Shown here piece by piece: positions 27,524 through 36,771 of a stretch of DNA of 64,000 nucleotides. The first letter of the stretch is position 1. Every line of letters begins with the position of its first letter. This DNA is from Bacillota bacterium (GTDB taxonomy: Bacteria > Bacillota > Clostridia > Acetivibrionales > DSM-1351), in NCBI GenBank assembly GCA_023409265.1, contig JAEYHZ010000038.1, positions 94,364-158,363 of the forward strand. Reading direction: 5' to 3'. A program made the position numbers and the translations under genes. The notes under the pieces are model-generated. The model did no database searches and was not told the DNA's origin. It saw nothing but the letters and a program-made list of their open reading frames with translations.

Positions 27524-30500
27524 ATGTCAAAAATCAAGATGACGGTGGATGGAAATACAGCTGCCGCTTATGTGGCTTATGCATATACCGATGTAGCTGC
27601 TATATATCCTATCACACCATCGTCCAACATGGCAGAATCAGTTGATGAATGGTCTGCCAAAGGTAAGAAAAACATATTTGGACAAAAAGTACGTGTTGTT
27701 GAAATGCAATCAGAAGCCGGTGCTGCCGGAACCCTACATGGCTCCCTTCAGGCAGGAGCATTGACAACCACCTTTACAGCTTCACAGGGCTTACTATTAA
27801 TGATACCCAACATGTACAAGGTATCGGGTGAACTACTGCCTGCAGTATTTCATGTTAGTGCCCGGGCAATTGCAACTCAGGCTCTTTCCATATTTGGAGA
27901 CCATCAGGATGTAATGGCCGCAAGGCAAACAGGTGTTGTAATGCTGGCTTCAGGCTCAGTTCAGGAGGTTATGGATCTGGCGCCTGTAGCACATCTGGCT
28001 GCTATAAAAGGAAGACTTCCCTTCCTCCATTTCTTTGACGGTTTCAGAACCTCACATGAAATTCAGAAGATAGAAGCTCTGGAATATGACGACCTTGCAA
28101 GTCTTGTTGACTATCAGGCCTTAAAGGAATTCAGAGACAGGGCATTATCACCAAACCACCCGGTAACCAGAGGTACTGCGCAAAACCCTGACGTTTACTT
28201 CCAGAATCGTGAAGCTTCAAACCCATTCTATGATAACATAGTTAACGTAGTTGAAGAGTACATGAACAAGGTTGGAGACCTTACAGGAAGAAAGCACGGT
28301 CTTTTTGATTATTATGGCGCAGCTGATGCTGAAAATATTATTATCGCAATGGGTTCAATAACTGATGTCATTGAAGAAACCATAGACTACCTGAACAATA
28401 ACGGCGAAAAGTACGGACTGGTTAAAGTTCATTTATACAGACCATTCTCTGTAAAACATTTATTGAATGTCATACCTAAAACAGTCAAAAAAATAGCTGT
28501 TCTTGACAGAACCAAGGAACCCGGTGCAATCGGTGAACCTCTCTATCTTGACGTAAAAGCAGCCTATTACGGAATAGAAAATTCACCGCTGATCGTAGGC
28601 GGACGTTTTGGACTGGCTTCCAAGGATACGACTCCTGCACACATCAAAGCTGTATATGATAATCTCAAGCAGCCTAGTCCAAAGGACAGATTTACAATTG
28701 GTATAGTTGATGATGTAACCTATACTTCTCTTGATATCAACGACCATATAAATGCAGCTCCAAAATCAACATACAAATGTTTATTCTGGGGACTAGGTTC
28801 AGATGGCACGGTAGGTGCAAACAAGCAGGCCATAAAAATCATTGGAGATCATACAGATAAATACTGTCAGGCATACTTTGCCTATGATTCAAAGAAATCC
28901 GGAGGAGTTACCATGTCCCACTTGAGATTTGGTGACGAAAAAATCAAGTCTTCATATTTAGTTCACGAAGCTGATTATATTGCCTGTCACAATCAATCCT
29001 ATGTAAATTCTTATGATCTGCTCAAAGGTATCAAAAACGGCGGAACCTTTGTACTCAACTGTTTGTGGGATGAAAAGGAACTGGAGGAACACCTTCCTGC
29101 TGAAATCAAGCGTCAGATAGCACGTAACAATGTACAGTTCTACACTGTTAACGCCTACACTATAGCTGAGAATATAGGACTTGGCAACAGGATAAATATG
29201 ATAATGCAGGCTGCTTTCTTTAAGCTGGCAAATATCATACCTCTTGAGGATGCTGTCCGTTATTTAAAAGAAGGTGTAGTAAAGTCCTATGGTAAAAAGG
29301 GCGAAAAGGTGGTAAAAATAAACCAGGATGCCATAGACAAAGGTATTGATTCTATAGTTAAAATTAATGTTCCAGACTCCTGGAAAGATGCTCAGGACAC
29401 CTCAAATACCCAGATAGAAGAACCTGACTATGTTAAGAATATTCTCCGACCTACAAATGTAATGAGAGGTGAGGACATACCGGTCAGCACTTTTGTAGGC
29501 ATGGAAGACGGTACAATACCGAATGGTACTACAGCATATGAAAAACGCGGTATTGCTGTCAATGTTCCCGAATGGATTCCTGAGAACTGCATTCAGTGTA
29601 ATATCTGTTCTCTGGTTTGTCCACATGCCGTAATAAGACCGACACTTGCCACCGATGAAGAAATGGCTGATGCTCCCGATACCTTCGTAACCAGGAAGGC
29701 CGTCGGAAAAGGTCTTGAACCTTACCAGTTCAGAATCCAAATCAGCCCCATGGATTGCACCGGCTGCGGAAACTGTGCCGATGTATGTCCTGCAAAGGAA
29801 AAAGCTTTGGTTATGAAGAAGCTCAGTACCCAAACCGAGAGCGAAATTCCAAACTATGATTTCTCAACTACAAAAGTATCATATAAGGGTGGAAACTTCG
29901 GAAATAAGACAATTAAGGACAGTCAGTTCAGGAAGCCTCTTTATGAGTTCTCAGGAGCTTGCGCAGGCTGCGGTGAAACACCTTATATCAAGCTGGTAAC
30001 CCAGCTGTTCGGTGACAGAATGATGATAGCCAATGCTACCGGATGTTCTTCGATCTGGGGAGCTTCTTTCCCGGTAAGTGCATACACGGTTAATAATGAA
30101 GGAAAGGGTCCTGCATGGGCAAACTCTCTGTTTGAAGATAATGCTGAATTCGGTTACGGTTTTTACCTTGGCACAAAGCAAATCAGAGAACGTATCGGAG
30201 ATATTGCATTGCAGCTTTCCGGCATGGATATAGATGATAACCTTAAAACCAAACTCAACGCCTGGGTAGACAGCGTCGAAGATGGAGAAGCTTCAAAAGG
30301 AGCAAGTGAAGACCTTCTGGAAGCAATAAAAGGATACTCACCAAAGGATCAGCTCCAGACTCAGCTAATAGCTGAACTTCTTGAAAAACAGGACTACCTT
30401 GTCAAACGTTCAATCTGGATTGTGGGCGGTGACGGCTGGGCATATGATATTGGTTATGGCGGACTTGACCATGTACTGGCGTCAGGTGATGATGTCAATG

Positions 30501-31051
30501 TTCTGGTATTTGATACTGAAATTTATTCAAATACAGGAGGTCAGGCTTCAAAAGCTACTCCTACCTCGGCAATTGCCAAGTTTGCATCCTCAGGTAAGAA
30601 AGCAGCTAAAAAGGATCTGGCAGCTCAAATGATGACTTATGGCAATGTCTATGTGGCTCAGGTAGGTATTGGCGCAGACAGAAATCAGTTATTGAAGGCA
30701 ATTGCTGAAGCAGAAGCCTACAAGGGTCCATCAATAATCATTGCATATGCACCATGTATAAGCCATGGTATTAAGGACGGCATGGGAAGAAGTATTGCCA
30801 ACAGTGCAAATGCAGTATCTACAGGCTACTGGCATTTGTTCAGGTATAATCCTGATCTGAAGCAGCAGGGCAAGAATCCTTTCAGCCTTGACTCAAAAGA
30901 ACCAAACTCCAGCTTCAGAGATTTCCTCATGAACCAGGTAAGATTCTCATCTCTTGCCAAAGAGTTCCCGGATGAAGCTGAGCTGTTATTCAACATGGTA
31001 GAGGAACACGCCAGGGAGAAATATCAGAGACTTAAGAAAATGGCCGAATAA
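27524..31051 (+). CDS. nifJ: Pyruvate:ferredoxin (flavodoxin) oxidoreductase
   Basis: Single-chain PFOR of 1175 residues, the usual length. It oxidises pyruvate with CoA to acetyl-CoA and CO2 and reduces ferredoxin, the central catabolic step of clostridia. Domain order is complete: N-terminal pyruvate/TPP domain (AYTDVAAIYPITPSSNMAE), gamma domain, two ferredoxin clusters (CIQCNICSLVCPHAV, CTGCGNCADVCPAKEKAL), the proximal-cluster Cys in CAGCGETPY and NATGCSS, TPP motif GGDGWAYDIGYGGLDH and the C-terminal loop APCISHGIKDGM. The ATG follows AGCGGGGTGATT. A strong terminator ends the transcript. Confidence 0.98.
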   Translation: MSKIKMTVDGNTAAAYVAYAYTDVAAIYPITPSSNMAESVDEWSAKGKKNIFGQKVRVVEMQSEAGAAGTLHGSLQAGALTTTFTASQGLLLMIPNMYKVSGELLPAVFHVSARAIATQALSIFGDHQDVMAARQTGVVMLASGSVQEVMDLAPVAHLAAIKGRLPFLHFFDGFRTSHEIQKIEALEYDDLASLVDYQALKEFRDRALSPNHPVTRGTAQNPDVYFQNREASNPFYDNIVNVVEEYMNKVGDLTGRKHGLFDYYGAADAENIIIAMGSITDVIEETIDYLNNNGEKYGLVKVHLYRPFSVKHLLNVIPKTVKKIAVLDRTKEPGAIGEPLYLDVKAAYYGIENSPLIVGGRFGLASKDTTPAHIKAVYDNLKQPSPKDRFTIGIVDDVTYTSLDINDHINAAPKSTYKCLFWGLGSDGTVGANKQAIKIIGDHTDKYCQAYFAYDSKKSGGVTMSHLRFGDEKIKSSYLVHEADYIACHNQSYVNSYDLLKGIKNGGTFVLNCLWDEKELEEHLPAEIKRQIARNNVQFYTVNAYTIAENIGLGNRINMIMQAAFFKLANIIPLEDAVRYLKEGVVKSYGKKGEKVVKINQDAIDKGIDSIVKINVPDSWKDAQDTSNTQIEEPDYVKNILRPTNVMRGEDIPVSTFVGMEDGTIPNGTTAYEKRGIAVNVPEWIPENCIQCNICSLVCPHAVIRPTLATDEEMADAPDTFVTRKAVGKGLEPYQFRIQISPMDCTGCGNCADVCPAKEKALVMKKLSTQTESEIPNYDFSTTKVSYKGGNFGNKTIKDSQFRKPLYEFSGACAGCGETPYIKLVTQLFGDRMMIANATGCSSIWGASFPVSAYTVNNEGKGPAWANSLFEDNAEFGYGFYLGTKQIRERIGDIALQLSGMDIDDNLKTKLNAWVDSVEDGEASKGASEDLLEAIKGYSPKDQLQTQLIAELLEKQDYLVKRSIWIVGGDGWAYDIGYGGLDHVLASGDDVNVLVFDTEIYSNTGGQASKATPTSAIAKFASSGKKAAKKDLAAQMMTYGNVYVAQVGIGADRNQLLKAIAEAEAYKGPSIIIAYAPCISHGIKDGMGRSIANSANAVSTGYWHLFRYNPDLKQQGKNPFSLDSKEPNSSFRDFLMNQVRFSSLAKEFPDEAELLFNMVEEHAREKYQRLKKMAE

Positions 31052-31090
31052 GCAGATAAATCATTAATATCACTGCTCTTAAAGGCATAT

Positions 31091-31127
31091 AAAAAGGTGG
31101 CCCTAAAACAAAGTGCCACCTTTTTTT
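31091..31127 (+). terminator. Rho-independent terminator of PFOR
   Basis: AAAAAGGTGGC and GCCACCTTTTTTT form an 11-bp stem with a 13-base loop and a seven-T tail, 40 bp after the stop codon. Confidence 0.9.
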
Positions 31128-31590
31128 GCATCTCTTACAGTGATACTTCTAGTCCTTAAATTTTGGTTAAAAGTTTATACCAGACAACAAGAAAATTCGC
31201 TGCGCCTCAGATTTTTAGTGCTCGTTCAGCTGTTACTCATCCGAACTTTGTTCAACCGCTTTTATTGTAACTAATAGTACAGCAGGTCTAAACCACTATA
31301 AAATCTTTTTCCTTGAGCACTTTTACTTTCCAATTTTTCTCCGGCGAGGTATAATATTGCAAGAAAACAATGTATTAACATACTTGGTGAGCCCCAACTA
31401 TTTAGAGAAGTTTTCCTGCATGTCAAAGTAACCTATTTCCGTAAATTAGGTTGCAGGCAGAGTTTCTGAAAGGCAGATACTATTTGAAATTTTATGGTAA
31501 TTTATCTTCAATTTGAAGAAACCTGGTCTTATGGGTATCATTCATGATTCTGAACTATTTGAATATAAGATGAAAAGAGGTAAATAAAAA
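31128..31590 (+). other. 463-bp non-coding stretch upstream of the ASCH-like gene
   Basis: No open frame is supported. It holds a hairpin built on AACCTA and TAGGTT (about 31432-31453), a possible TATAAT box near 31350, and a 30-base segment at 31189-31218 also found at 45418-45446. A structured leader is possible, but I recognise no riboswitch class. Confidence 0.4.
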
Positions 31591-32058
31591 ATGGTGCATT
31601 TAGTATATTGCGATAATACCGGCAAAAAAAGTGAACATGTTTTAGATAAAATTTTATCCGGAGCAAAAACAATGGTCGTGAGAGGCGCTGCCGGCCGAAA
31701 AATACCGCACAGCCGGGTTTTCGAAGGTGAGACGGTTTATTTTATGGAAAAGGGAACTGCATGTATATCTGCCTTTGCAAACGTAAAATCTGTTCAAAAC
31801 CATGTAAAGCTGTCAGAAGATGAAATTATAAAAATACTTAATGATAACCAGGATAAATTAGACCTAACCGAAAAGCAAAAAGAGCGCTGGCACAAGAAAT
31901 GCTTATGTTTGGTTGAATTTGAAGGAGTTCAGGAAATTGACCCTCCTCTTGCGTTTGACCATCAGGGTAATATGGACGACTGGCTTATTATTGATAAGAT
32001 TGAAGACGTAGTTGTTGGAACAAGCATACCGTACAACTATGAAAAGTCCAGGTTTTAA
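31591..32058 (+). CDS. ASCH/PUA-like domain protein, hypothetical
   Basis: Protein of 155 residues, cytosolic, with AAGAGG 9 bases before the ATG. The N-terminal part (ILSGAKTMVVRGAAGRKIPH, then SRVFEGETVYFMEKG) has the spacing of ASCH/PUA-like domains, which often bind RNA or modified nucleotides: a small-residue turn, RK..P, then a beta strand ending in a GD/GE-type turn. The C-terminal half (KQKERWHKKCLCLVEFEGVQEI) is helical then strand-rich. It sits alone between a long upstream gap and a convergent ABC gene. The family assignment is tentative and no function is claimed. Confidence 0.7.
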   Translation: MVHLVYCDNTGKKSEHVLDKILSGAKTMVVRGAAGRKIPHSRVFEGETVYFMEKGTACISAFANVKSVQNHVKLSEDEIIKILNDNQDKLDLTEKQKERWHKKCLCLVEFEGVQEIDPPLAFDHQGNMDDWLIIDKIEDVVVGTSIPYNYEKSRF

Positions 32059-32112
32059 TACCTGATATGATCAGAATGCAGGGTCAACTACTTAGCTAGA
32101 TTCAAGCATCTT

Positions 32113-32157
32113 AAAGAGTTATTTCTACACTCCTCTTGATTGTCGAAATAACTCTTT
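32113..32157. terminator. 13-bp hairpin between convergent genes
   Basis: AAAGAGTTATTTC and GAAATAACTCTTT are exact inverted arms around a 19-base loop, between the ASCH-like gene and the convergent ABC ATPase gene. The T runs are short, so it may act as a bidirectional terminator of moderate strength. Confidence 0.65.
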
Positions 32158-32217
32158 GCATTTCTCAGCTATATTTCGTTCATATACCATATTTTAAAAC
32201 ATAGTTTTTCAATGATC

Positions 32218-33141
32218 TTACGAAACCTTGAAAACCCCACCTGTAAGCTGCAGGAAGTAATCCTCAAGCGTATCGTTCATAACGCTTATACCGCTGATCT
32301 CAAGTCCGTTTTCGGATAATACCTTGTTAAAGACGGCAGATTCATTTAAGCGTTCATAAATTCTGACTGTTCCCTGTTCAACAATTTTATAGTCTGTTAC
32401 GTTAAGGTTCTTCTCCAAAAGGAAACACGCTTTTTTATCATCATTGATTTTGATTTCAATATAATTTCTGCTCTTTTTCTTTAGTTCCTGGTAATCAATT
32501 TCCTCCAGCAGCGTTCCCTCATGAATTATTCCTATTTTGGAAGCCATTTGCTGTATCTCACTAAGGATATGTGAAGATACCAGTACTGTAATCTTTCTCT
32601 TCATGGATAAATCTATAATTAGTTTGCGGATCTCTTTTATGCCAACAGGGTCAAGACCATTTGTAGGCTCGTCAAGAATAAGCAGCTCCGGTTTGTGGAG
32701 TAATGCACGGGATATGCCCAATCTTTGCTTCATACCCAGTGAAAAACCTTTAACCTTTTTATTCCTTACCTCCAGCATTCCTGTCAGTTCCAGGGCCTCT
32801 TCAAGATAACCCTTATTGGTTACACCCATCATTCTACTATGGATCTCCAGATTTTCTGCAGCGGTCAGATTTGGGTAAAAACCCGCAGTCTCTATTACCG
32901 AACCTATTCTTCCATAATGGGAATAGTCACCATGTGATATCCTTTGACCAAATAGAAAAACTTCACCTTGTGTAGGTTTGATCAATCCCATAATCATTCT
33001 GAGTGTGGTAGTTTTACCTGCACCGTTCTGACCGAGAAAACCATATATATCACCTTTGCTTACATGCAGATTAACCCCGTTTACAGCTTTTTTATTTTTA
33101 TAATATTTGGACAGATTTTCTGTTTTTAAAATATATTCCAT
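32218..33141 (-). CDS. ABC exporter ATPase (BcrA/lantibiotic-immunity type)
   Basis: Protein of 307 residues. Walker A GQNGAGKTT, signature LGMKQRLGISRAL, Walker B LLILDEPTNGLDP and switch His in VSSHILSE are all intact. The C-terminal extension of about 85 residues is typical of BcrA-like ATPases. It energises the two upstream-encoded membrane proteins, probably to expel peptide antibiotics such as lantibiotics or bacitracin. It is the last gene of its cluster, whereas in most such operons the ATPase comes first. Confidence 0.94.
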   Translation of the reverse strand: MEYILKTENLSKYYKNKKAVNGVNLHVSKGDIYGFLGQNGAGKTTTLRMIMGLIKPTQGEVFLFGQRISHGDYSHYGRIGSVIETAGFYPNLTAAENLEIHSRMMGVTNKGYLEEALELTGMLEVRNKKVKGFSLGMKQRLGISRALLHKPELLILDEPTNGLDPVGIKEIRKLIIDLSMKRKITVLVSSHILSEIQQMASKIGIIHEGTLLEEIDYQELKKKSRNYIEIKINDDKKACFLLEKNLNVTDYKIVEQGTVRIYERLNESAVFNKVLSENGLEISGISVMNDTLEDYFLQLTGGVFKVS

Positions 33142-33160
33142 TTCCCGAGCCCCCTCTTCC

Positions 33161-33306
33161 TTTCATGCCTTTAGATTATTTTCATGACTTTAGCTTACTT
33201 TCATTCCTTTAGCTTATTTCATGCTTCAAACTAACTTTCATGCCTTTAGTTTATTTCATGCTTCAGACTAACTTTCATGCTTTAAACTTACTTCGTTCAT
33301 TCTTTT
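33161..33306. repeat. Degenerate tandem repeat inside the ABC cluster
   Basis: About seven imperfect 18-19 bp units of the form TTTCATGCCTTTAGNTTA fill most of the 198-bp gap between the permease and ATPase genes. They are non-coding. Confidence 0.75.
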
Positions 33307-33339
33307 GATATATACATCCATCCCAGTTACATTTTTGAG

Positions 33340-34071
33340 TCACCGGCAATCACTTTTTATGTAATATACACCGCTTGTGACAAGTGCGGTTAAAAAGGTT
33401 GCAGCCATAACTGCTGCAATAGTATTAATATCATTTTTTGTGAGAAACTCTGAAACGAGATAGTTTTCAACCAGTTTGTTCGGGCTGCAGGCAGGAATCA
33501 GATAACTGTAATCAGAGTTTATAAAGCTGATATAAATTACAAAATAGCCCATACCGGCAAACAGGTACGATGCTGCTCCTTTTCCCAACAACCCGATTAC
33601 CGCTGTTACCGGAGCAAGAACAAAATTTATGCCGGACATTACAAGACTGAATCGGACCAGTTTTACTATAAAATCCCCGGTGGGCAACTCCCTAAAATGG
33701 ATTACTCCAAAAAATAATGCAGAAACAATAAAAACCAGGTAAAAGGCTGTTACAAAAAATAATATTATTAAGTACTTAATAAGCAGTACTTTCAATCTGG
33801 ATATTGGATATGTAAAAATAGTACTTATTGTACCTCCATGATACTCACCTATTATTACATAACCGGTGAAAACAGACACCATCAGCAAAGCCAGAAGATT
33901 TATGCAATTAAAACCTGTAGCGGCATAAGTCTCCCAATCAGACTTTTTACTTGTTGAAGAAACCAGCAAAAAAGCAGTTACCGAAGTTAAGAAGCCCCCT
34001 GCAGCTATCATCCAGATAACAGCAGTTCTCTTGTATTTAATTAACTCTGTATAAATAAGACTTTTAAACAT
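33340..34071 (-). CDS. ABC exporter membrane subunit
   Basis: Protein of 243 residues with about six hydrophobic segments and the ABC-2 pattern: a short cytoplasmic N-terminus (FKSLIYTELIKYKRTAV), then MVSVFTGYVIIGEYHGGTISTIFTYPISRLKVLL, whose EYHGGTI..I..YPISR loop is characteristic of lantibiotic-immunity (NisE/NisG, BcrB-like) permeases. The ATG follows GGGAGG. It pairs with the protein encoded 46 bp upstream to form a heterodimeric channel. Confidence 0.88.
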   Translation of the reverse strand: MFKSLIYTELIKYKRTAVIWMIAAGGFLTSVTAFLLVSSTSKKSDWETYAATGFNCINLLALLMVSVFTGYVIIGEYHGGTISTIFTYPISRLKVLLIKYLIILFFVTAFYLVFIVSALFFGVIHFRELPTGDFIVKLVRFSLVMSGINFVLAPVTAVIGLLGKGAASYLFAGMGYFVIYISFINSDYSYLIPACSPNKLVENYLVSEFLTKNDINTIAAVMAATFLTALVTSGVYYIKSDCR

Positions 34072-34117
34072 TTTGTCCTCCCATAATTAAATGGAGCTTA
34101 TCAGCGGCCTGATTTAC

Positions 34118-34876
34118 CTAAGAAACTGCATCCGAGTTTTTATACAGGGCAAGCCCCACAGTTGTTGAAATCACCGCTAAAACAACCAAATATCCTAAAA
34201 CCGAGAGACTATTAATTGCCATATCTTTATAGGCATTATTGAAGATATAATTTGTACCGTATAATTTTGCCGCTGCGGCTGCCGGAGTCATGAACGGACA
34301 AAGATAAATGCTATTTTTCAGTTGAAACGGGAAGGTCATAATTAAATAGCCCAAAGTGATTACTGAAGTGATTACAAATCTCTTAGTCACCACGCTTACC
34401 ATTATGACAACACATGAGAGTAAAAAGTAAGTCATCACATACCAAAGCGTAACTTTAAAAAAATTAACAAATAATGTACCTGGTATAACCGTTTTAACCA
34501 AGAGTATTCCAAATACGAGTTCTGATAAGCCAGAAACAACTAACAGAGAAGCTATAACCCCAAATAAGGAAATGAGCTTTGAGATGTAAATTTGAATCCT
34601 TGAAACGCCTGAAGTAAGCATATATGAAACCGTTTTATAATGGTACTCCATATTAAACAGGAATCCCGAAACCAAAATTACAGTTATTAGAATTCCTAAC
34701 ACCAGAATCTCTTTTCCGGTAGTCAAATATACTTCCCAGTTTTGATTACCGGTATCTTTTGAAAATGAAAGCTGAAGAAATTTGATAAGTGATGGCAGGA
34801 TTCCCGAAATCATTAATAACAGCATAAGCCTGGACCTTCTCAGCTTCAGGAATTCTGAAGATATGGCTCTGTACAT
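34118..34876 (-). CDS. ABC exporter membrane subunit
   Basis: Protein of 252 residues, six hydrophobic segments, same architecture as its downstream partner: MYRAISSEFLKLRRSRLMLL, then FNMEYHYKTVSYMLTSGVSR. GGGGTG lies 6 bases before the ATG at 34876; the frame is open to 34909 without a site. It is the first gene after the kinase gene, preceded by a 13-bp hairpin and response-regulator-type direct repeats, so the exporter genes probably have their own inducible promoter. Confidence 0.88.
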   Translation of the reverse strand: MYRAISSEFLKLRRSRLMLLLMISGILPSLIKFLQLSFSKDTGNQNWEVYLTTGKEILVLGILITVILVSGFLFNMEYHYKTVSYMLTSGVSRIQIYISKLISLFGVIASLLVVSGLSELVFGILLVKTVIPGTLFVNFFKVTLWYVMTYFLLSCVVIMVSVVTKRFVITSVITLGYLIMTFPFQLKNSIYLCPFMTPAAAAAKLYGTNYIFNNAYKDMAINSLSVLGYLVVLAVISTTVGLALYKNSDAVS

Positions 34877-34965
34877 TTTGTCACCCCACATAAACTGTTT
34901 ATAACGCATAGGTTCAAAAGAAAATTTTCCGGTTGTAGAAATTTTTTTTACCTTAAGTGCGTTTC

Positions 34966-35005
34966 AACGATACAAAGAGGTCCTCAAAAACATCTTTGTA
35001 TTGTT
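34966..35005. promoter_or_regulatory. 13-bp hairpin upstream of the exporter genes
   Basis: AACGATACAAAGA and TCTTTGTATTGTT pair over 13 bp with one G-T pair around a 14-base loop. It lies between the kinase stop and the first permease start. No T run follows, so a leader structure is as likely as a terminator. The 11 bases before and including its first arm, CGTTTCAACGA, recur at a larger hairpin at 47272. Confidence 0.5.
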
Positions 35006-35037
35006 ATATCTTCATGATACAACAATTAGCTTACGCT

Positions 35038-35068
35038 GTATTAAAAAAAGTCTTACAAATTACTTACA
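35038..35068 (-). promoter_or_regulatory. Likely response-regulator box and promoter for the exporter genes
   Basis: On the minus strand TGTAAG occurs at 35068-35063 and 35057-35052, an 11-bp period, followed by a TAATAC box at 35043-35038. The repeats cover the -35 position and overlap the end of the kinase gene. Confidence 0.5.
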
Positions 35069-35999
35069 TTTTATTTTTTACTAAACTGAAAGAAAAAATT
35101 GTTTTCTCATTAGGGATGCTGGATACGGCTACTTCGCCGTTTTGCTTTTCTACCAGCTGTTTTACAATGGCCAGACCAAGCCCTGTCCCTCTCAGTTTTT
35201 GGCTTCGTGAGGTCTCAGTGGTGTAGAGACGATTAAATATAAAGGGCAGGTCAGGTTCCGGGATTCCTGTCCCCTTATCCCAGACCTCAACCCAGACTTT
35301 TTCGCTTTCCTCTCTTACTGAAATACCTGCTGCTCCGCCTTCCTTCCCATATTTTAAAGCATTGGATATGAGATTGCTCAAAACTCTCTCTATACTTTCA
35401 GCGTGTCCCCAGACATATACCGGTTGATCAGGGACCTGTATCAGGGGTGTAATTCCTGCCGAAACAAATTCTTCATAATATGCAGCAATAACATCATTAA
35501 CAGTGTCAGTAAGGCAGGTTTTCTCCAGTTTGAGAGTTACATCCTCGGCTTCCAGTCTTGAGAGTTCAAAAAATTCCTGAATCATTTTATACAAAAGCTG
35601 TCCTTTTGAGCTGATAATATTCAAGTAATCCATTTGTTCTTCAGTCCCGATATTTCGGTCTTTCTGAAGAACCTCAACAAACCCCAGCAGAGAAGTTAAT
35701 GGAGTACGTATATCGTGAGATATGTTTGCAATAAGCTGCTTGTGGGATAACTCAAGCTTTTGCTTTTCGTCAATTGTGTTCTGGAAGCTATCCATTAAAA
35801 TGTTTAGTTCTGTATTTAGTGACTCCAGGAACTTGTACTCATTTCCCATATGAATCCTTCTGCCGAATCCTGAACTGCGTATTTCAATCAGAATATCGGA
35901 TATCTGGCGTATACCTTTCCTGACAATCGCCGACTTATACAAAAAATAAATATTTATAACTATTGAAAGAAGCAAAACGCACTTTAGAAATAAGTTCAT
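35064..35999 (-). CDS. Small sensor histidine kinase
   Basis: Protein of 311 residues with a single N-terminal membrane segment (about residues 3-22) and no extracytoplasmic domain. HisKA acceptor His is in ANISHDIRTPLTSLLGFVEV; HATPase boxes are NLISNALKYG, DKGTGIPE and RGTGLGLAIV. Kinases this short next to ABC exporters often cannot sense peptides on their own and rely on the transporter (BceS/CprK-like logic). The ATG follows GCGGG; it begins 31 bp after the regulator gene. Confidence 0.94.
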   Translation of the reverse strand: MNLFLKCVLLLSIVINIYFLYKSAIVRKGIRQISDILIEIRSSGFGRRIHMGNEYKFLESLNTELNILMDSFQNTIDEKQKLELSHKQLIANISHDIRTPLTSLLGFVEVLQKDRNIGTEEQMDYLNIISSKGQLLYKMIQEFFELSRLEAEDVTLKLEKTCLTDTVNDVIAAYYEEFVSAGITPLIQVPDQPVYVWGHAESIERVLSNLISNALKYGKEGGAAGISVREESEKVWVEVWDKGTGIPEPDLPFIFNRLYTTETSRSQKLRGTGLGLAIVKQLVEKQNGEVAVSSIPNEKTIFSFSLVKNKM

Positions 36000-36030
36000 A
36001 TATAACCCGCTAACCTGACTGCTTTTCAGG

Positions 36031-36729
36031 CTATTCCTCTACAAGTTTATATCCTATTCCCCAAATAGTCTGTATATATTTAGGATTTGAAGGGTCCTTT
36101 TCAATTTTTTCACGCAGCCTTCTGATATGTACCATTACTGTGTTCTCATCCTTTAAAAAGTCTTCTCCCCAAATAACTCTAAAAAGCTGGTTCTTTGTAA
36201 ATACCTTCCTGGGGTGGTTCATAAAAAGCTTTAAAATTTCAAACTCCTTTGCAGTGAGGGCTACAGGCATGCCTCCTATTGTTACCTCATATGTGCAGGT
36301 GTCCATCACTATATCCAGGTGCCTTATTATTTCAGATTTCTTCTCACTTTCAGGGGAGAATCGCAAATATCTCCTCAGCTGGGCTTTTACTCTGGCAGTT
36401 AATTCTCCTGTGCCAAAGGGCTTGGACAGATAGTCATCAGCACCAAGCCCCAATCCTATTATTTTATCAGTCTCCTGGCTTTTAGCCGATAAAATAAGAA
36501 CAGGTGTGTTTCCGTTTTCCCTTATTTTTTGTAATACCTCGTAACCATCCACTTTGGGAAGCATAATATCCAGGATAACCATCTGGTAATGCTCAGATTT
36601 TACTTTCTCCAAGGCATCTGCTCCGTTATATAAACTATCAATTGAATAACCCTCCTTTGAAAGGTTATCTGACACAAGACGATTTATCTCTTTATCATCT
36701 TCTACAACAAGAATTCTTATATTATCCAC
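36031..36729 (-). CDS. OmpR family response regulator
   Basis: Protein of 232 residues: receiver domain (ILVVEDDKEIN, phospho-Asp in MVILDIMLPKVDG, Lys in DDYLSKPFG) and winged-helix domain (LTAKEFEILKLFMNHP, ENTVMVHIRRLREKIE, TIWGIGYKL). The start is GTG with GGGGG 9 bases upstream. It probably activates the exporter genes through the TGTAAG repeats at 35052-35068. It lies 42 bp after the zinc-binding lipoprotein gene and may be co-transcribed with it. Confidence 0.95.
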   Translation of the reverse strand: MDNIRILVVEDDKEINRLVSDNLSKEGYSIDSLYNGADALEKVKSEHYQMVILDIMLPKVDGYEVLQKIRENGNTPVLILSAKSQETDKIIGLGLGADDYLSKPFGTGELTARVKAQLRRYLRFSPESEKKSEIIRHLDIVMDTCTYEVTIGGMPVALTAKEFEILKLFMNHPRKVFTKNQLFRVIWGEDFLKDENTVMVHIRRLREKIEKDPSNPKYIQTIWGIGYKLVEE

Positions 36730-36771
36730 ACAAAATTCCCCCTAAGTGGCTATGAACTTTCGGTCCCCGGT

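Noticed and set aside
27262..27537. 91-codon minus-strand open frame opposite the small DUF3787-type gene
   Set aside because: The plus-strand frame has a consensus ribosome site and a conserved-looking protein; the reverse frame has neither.
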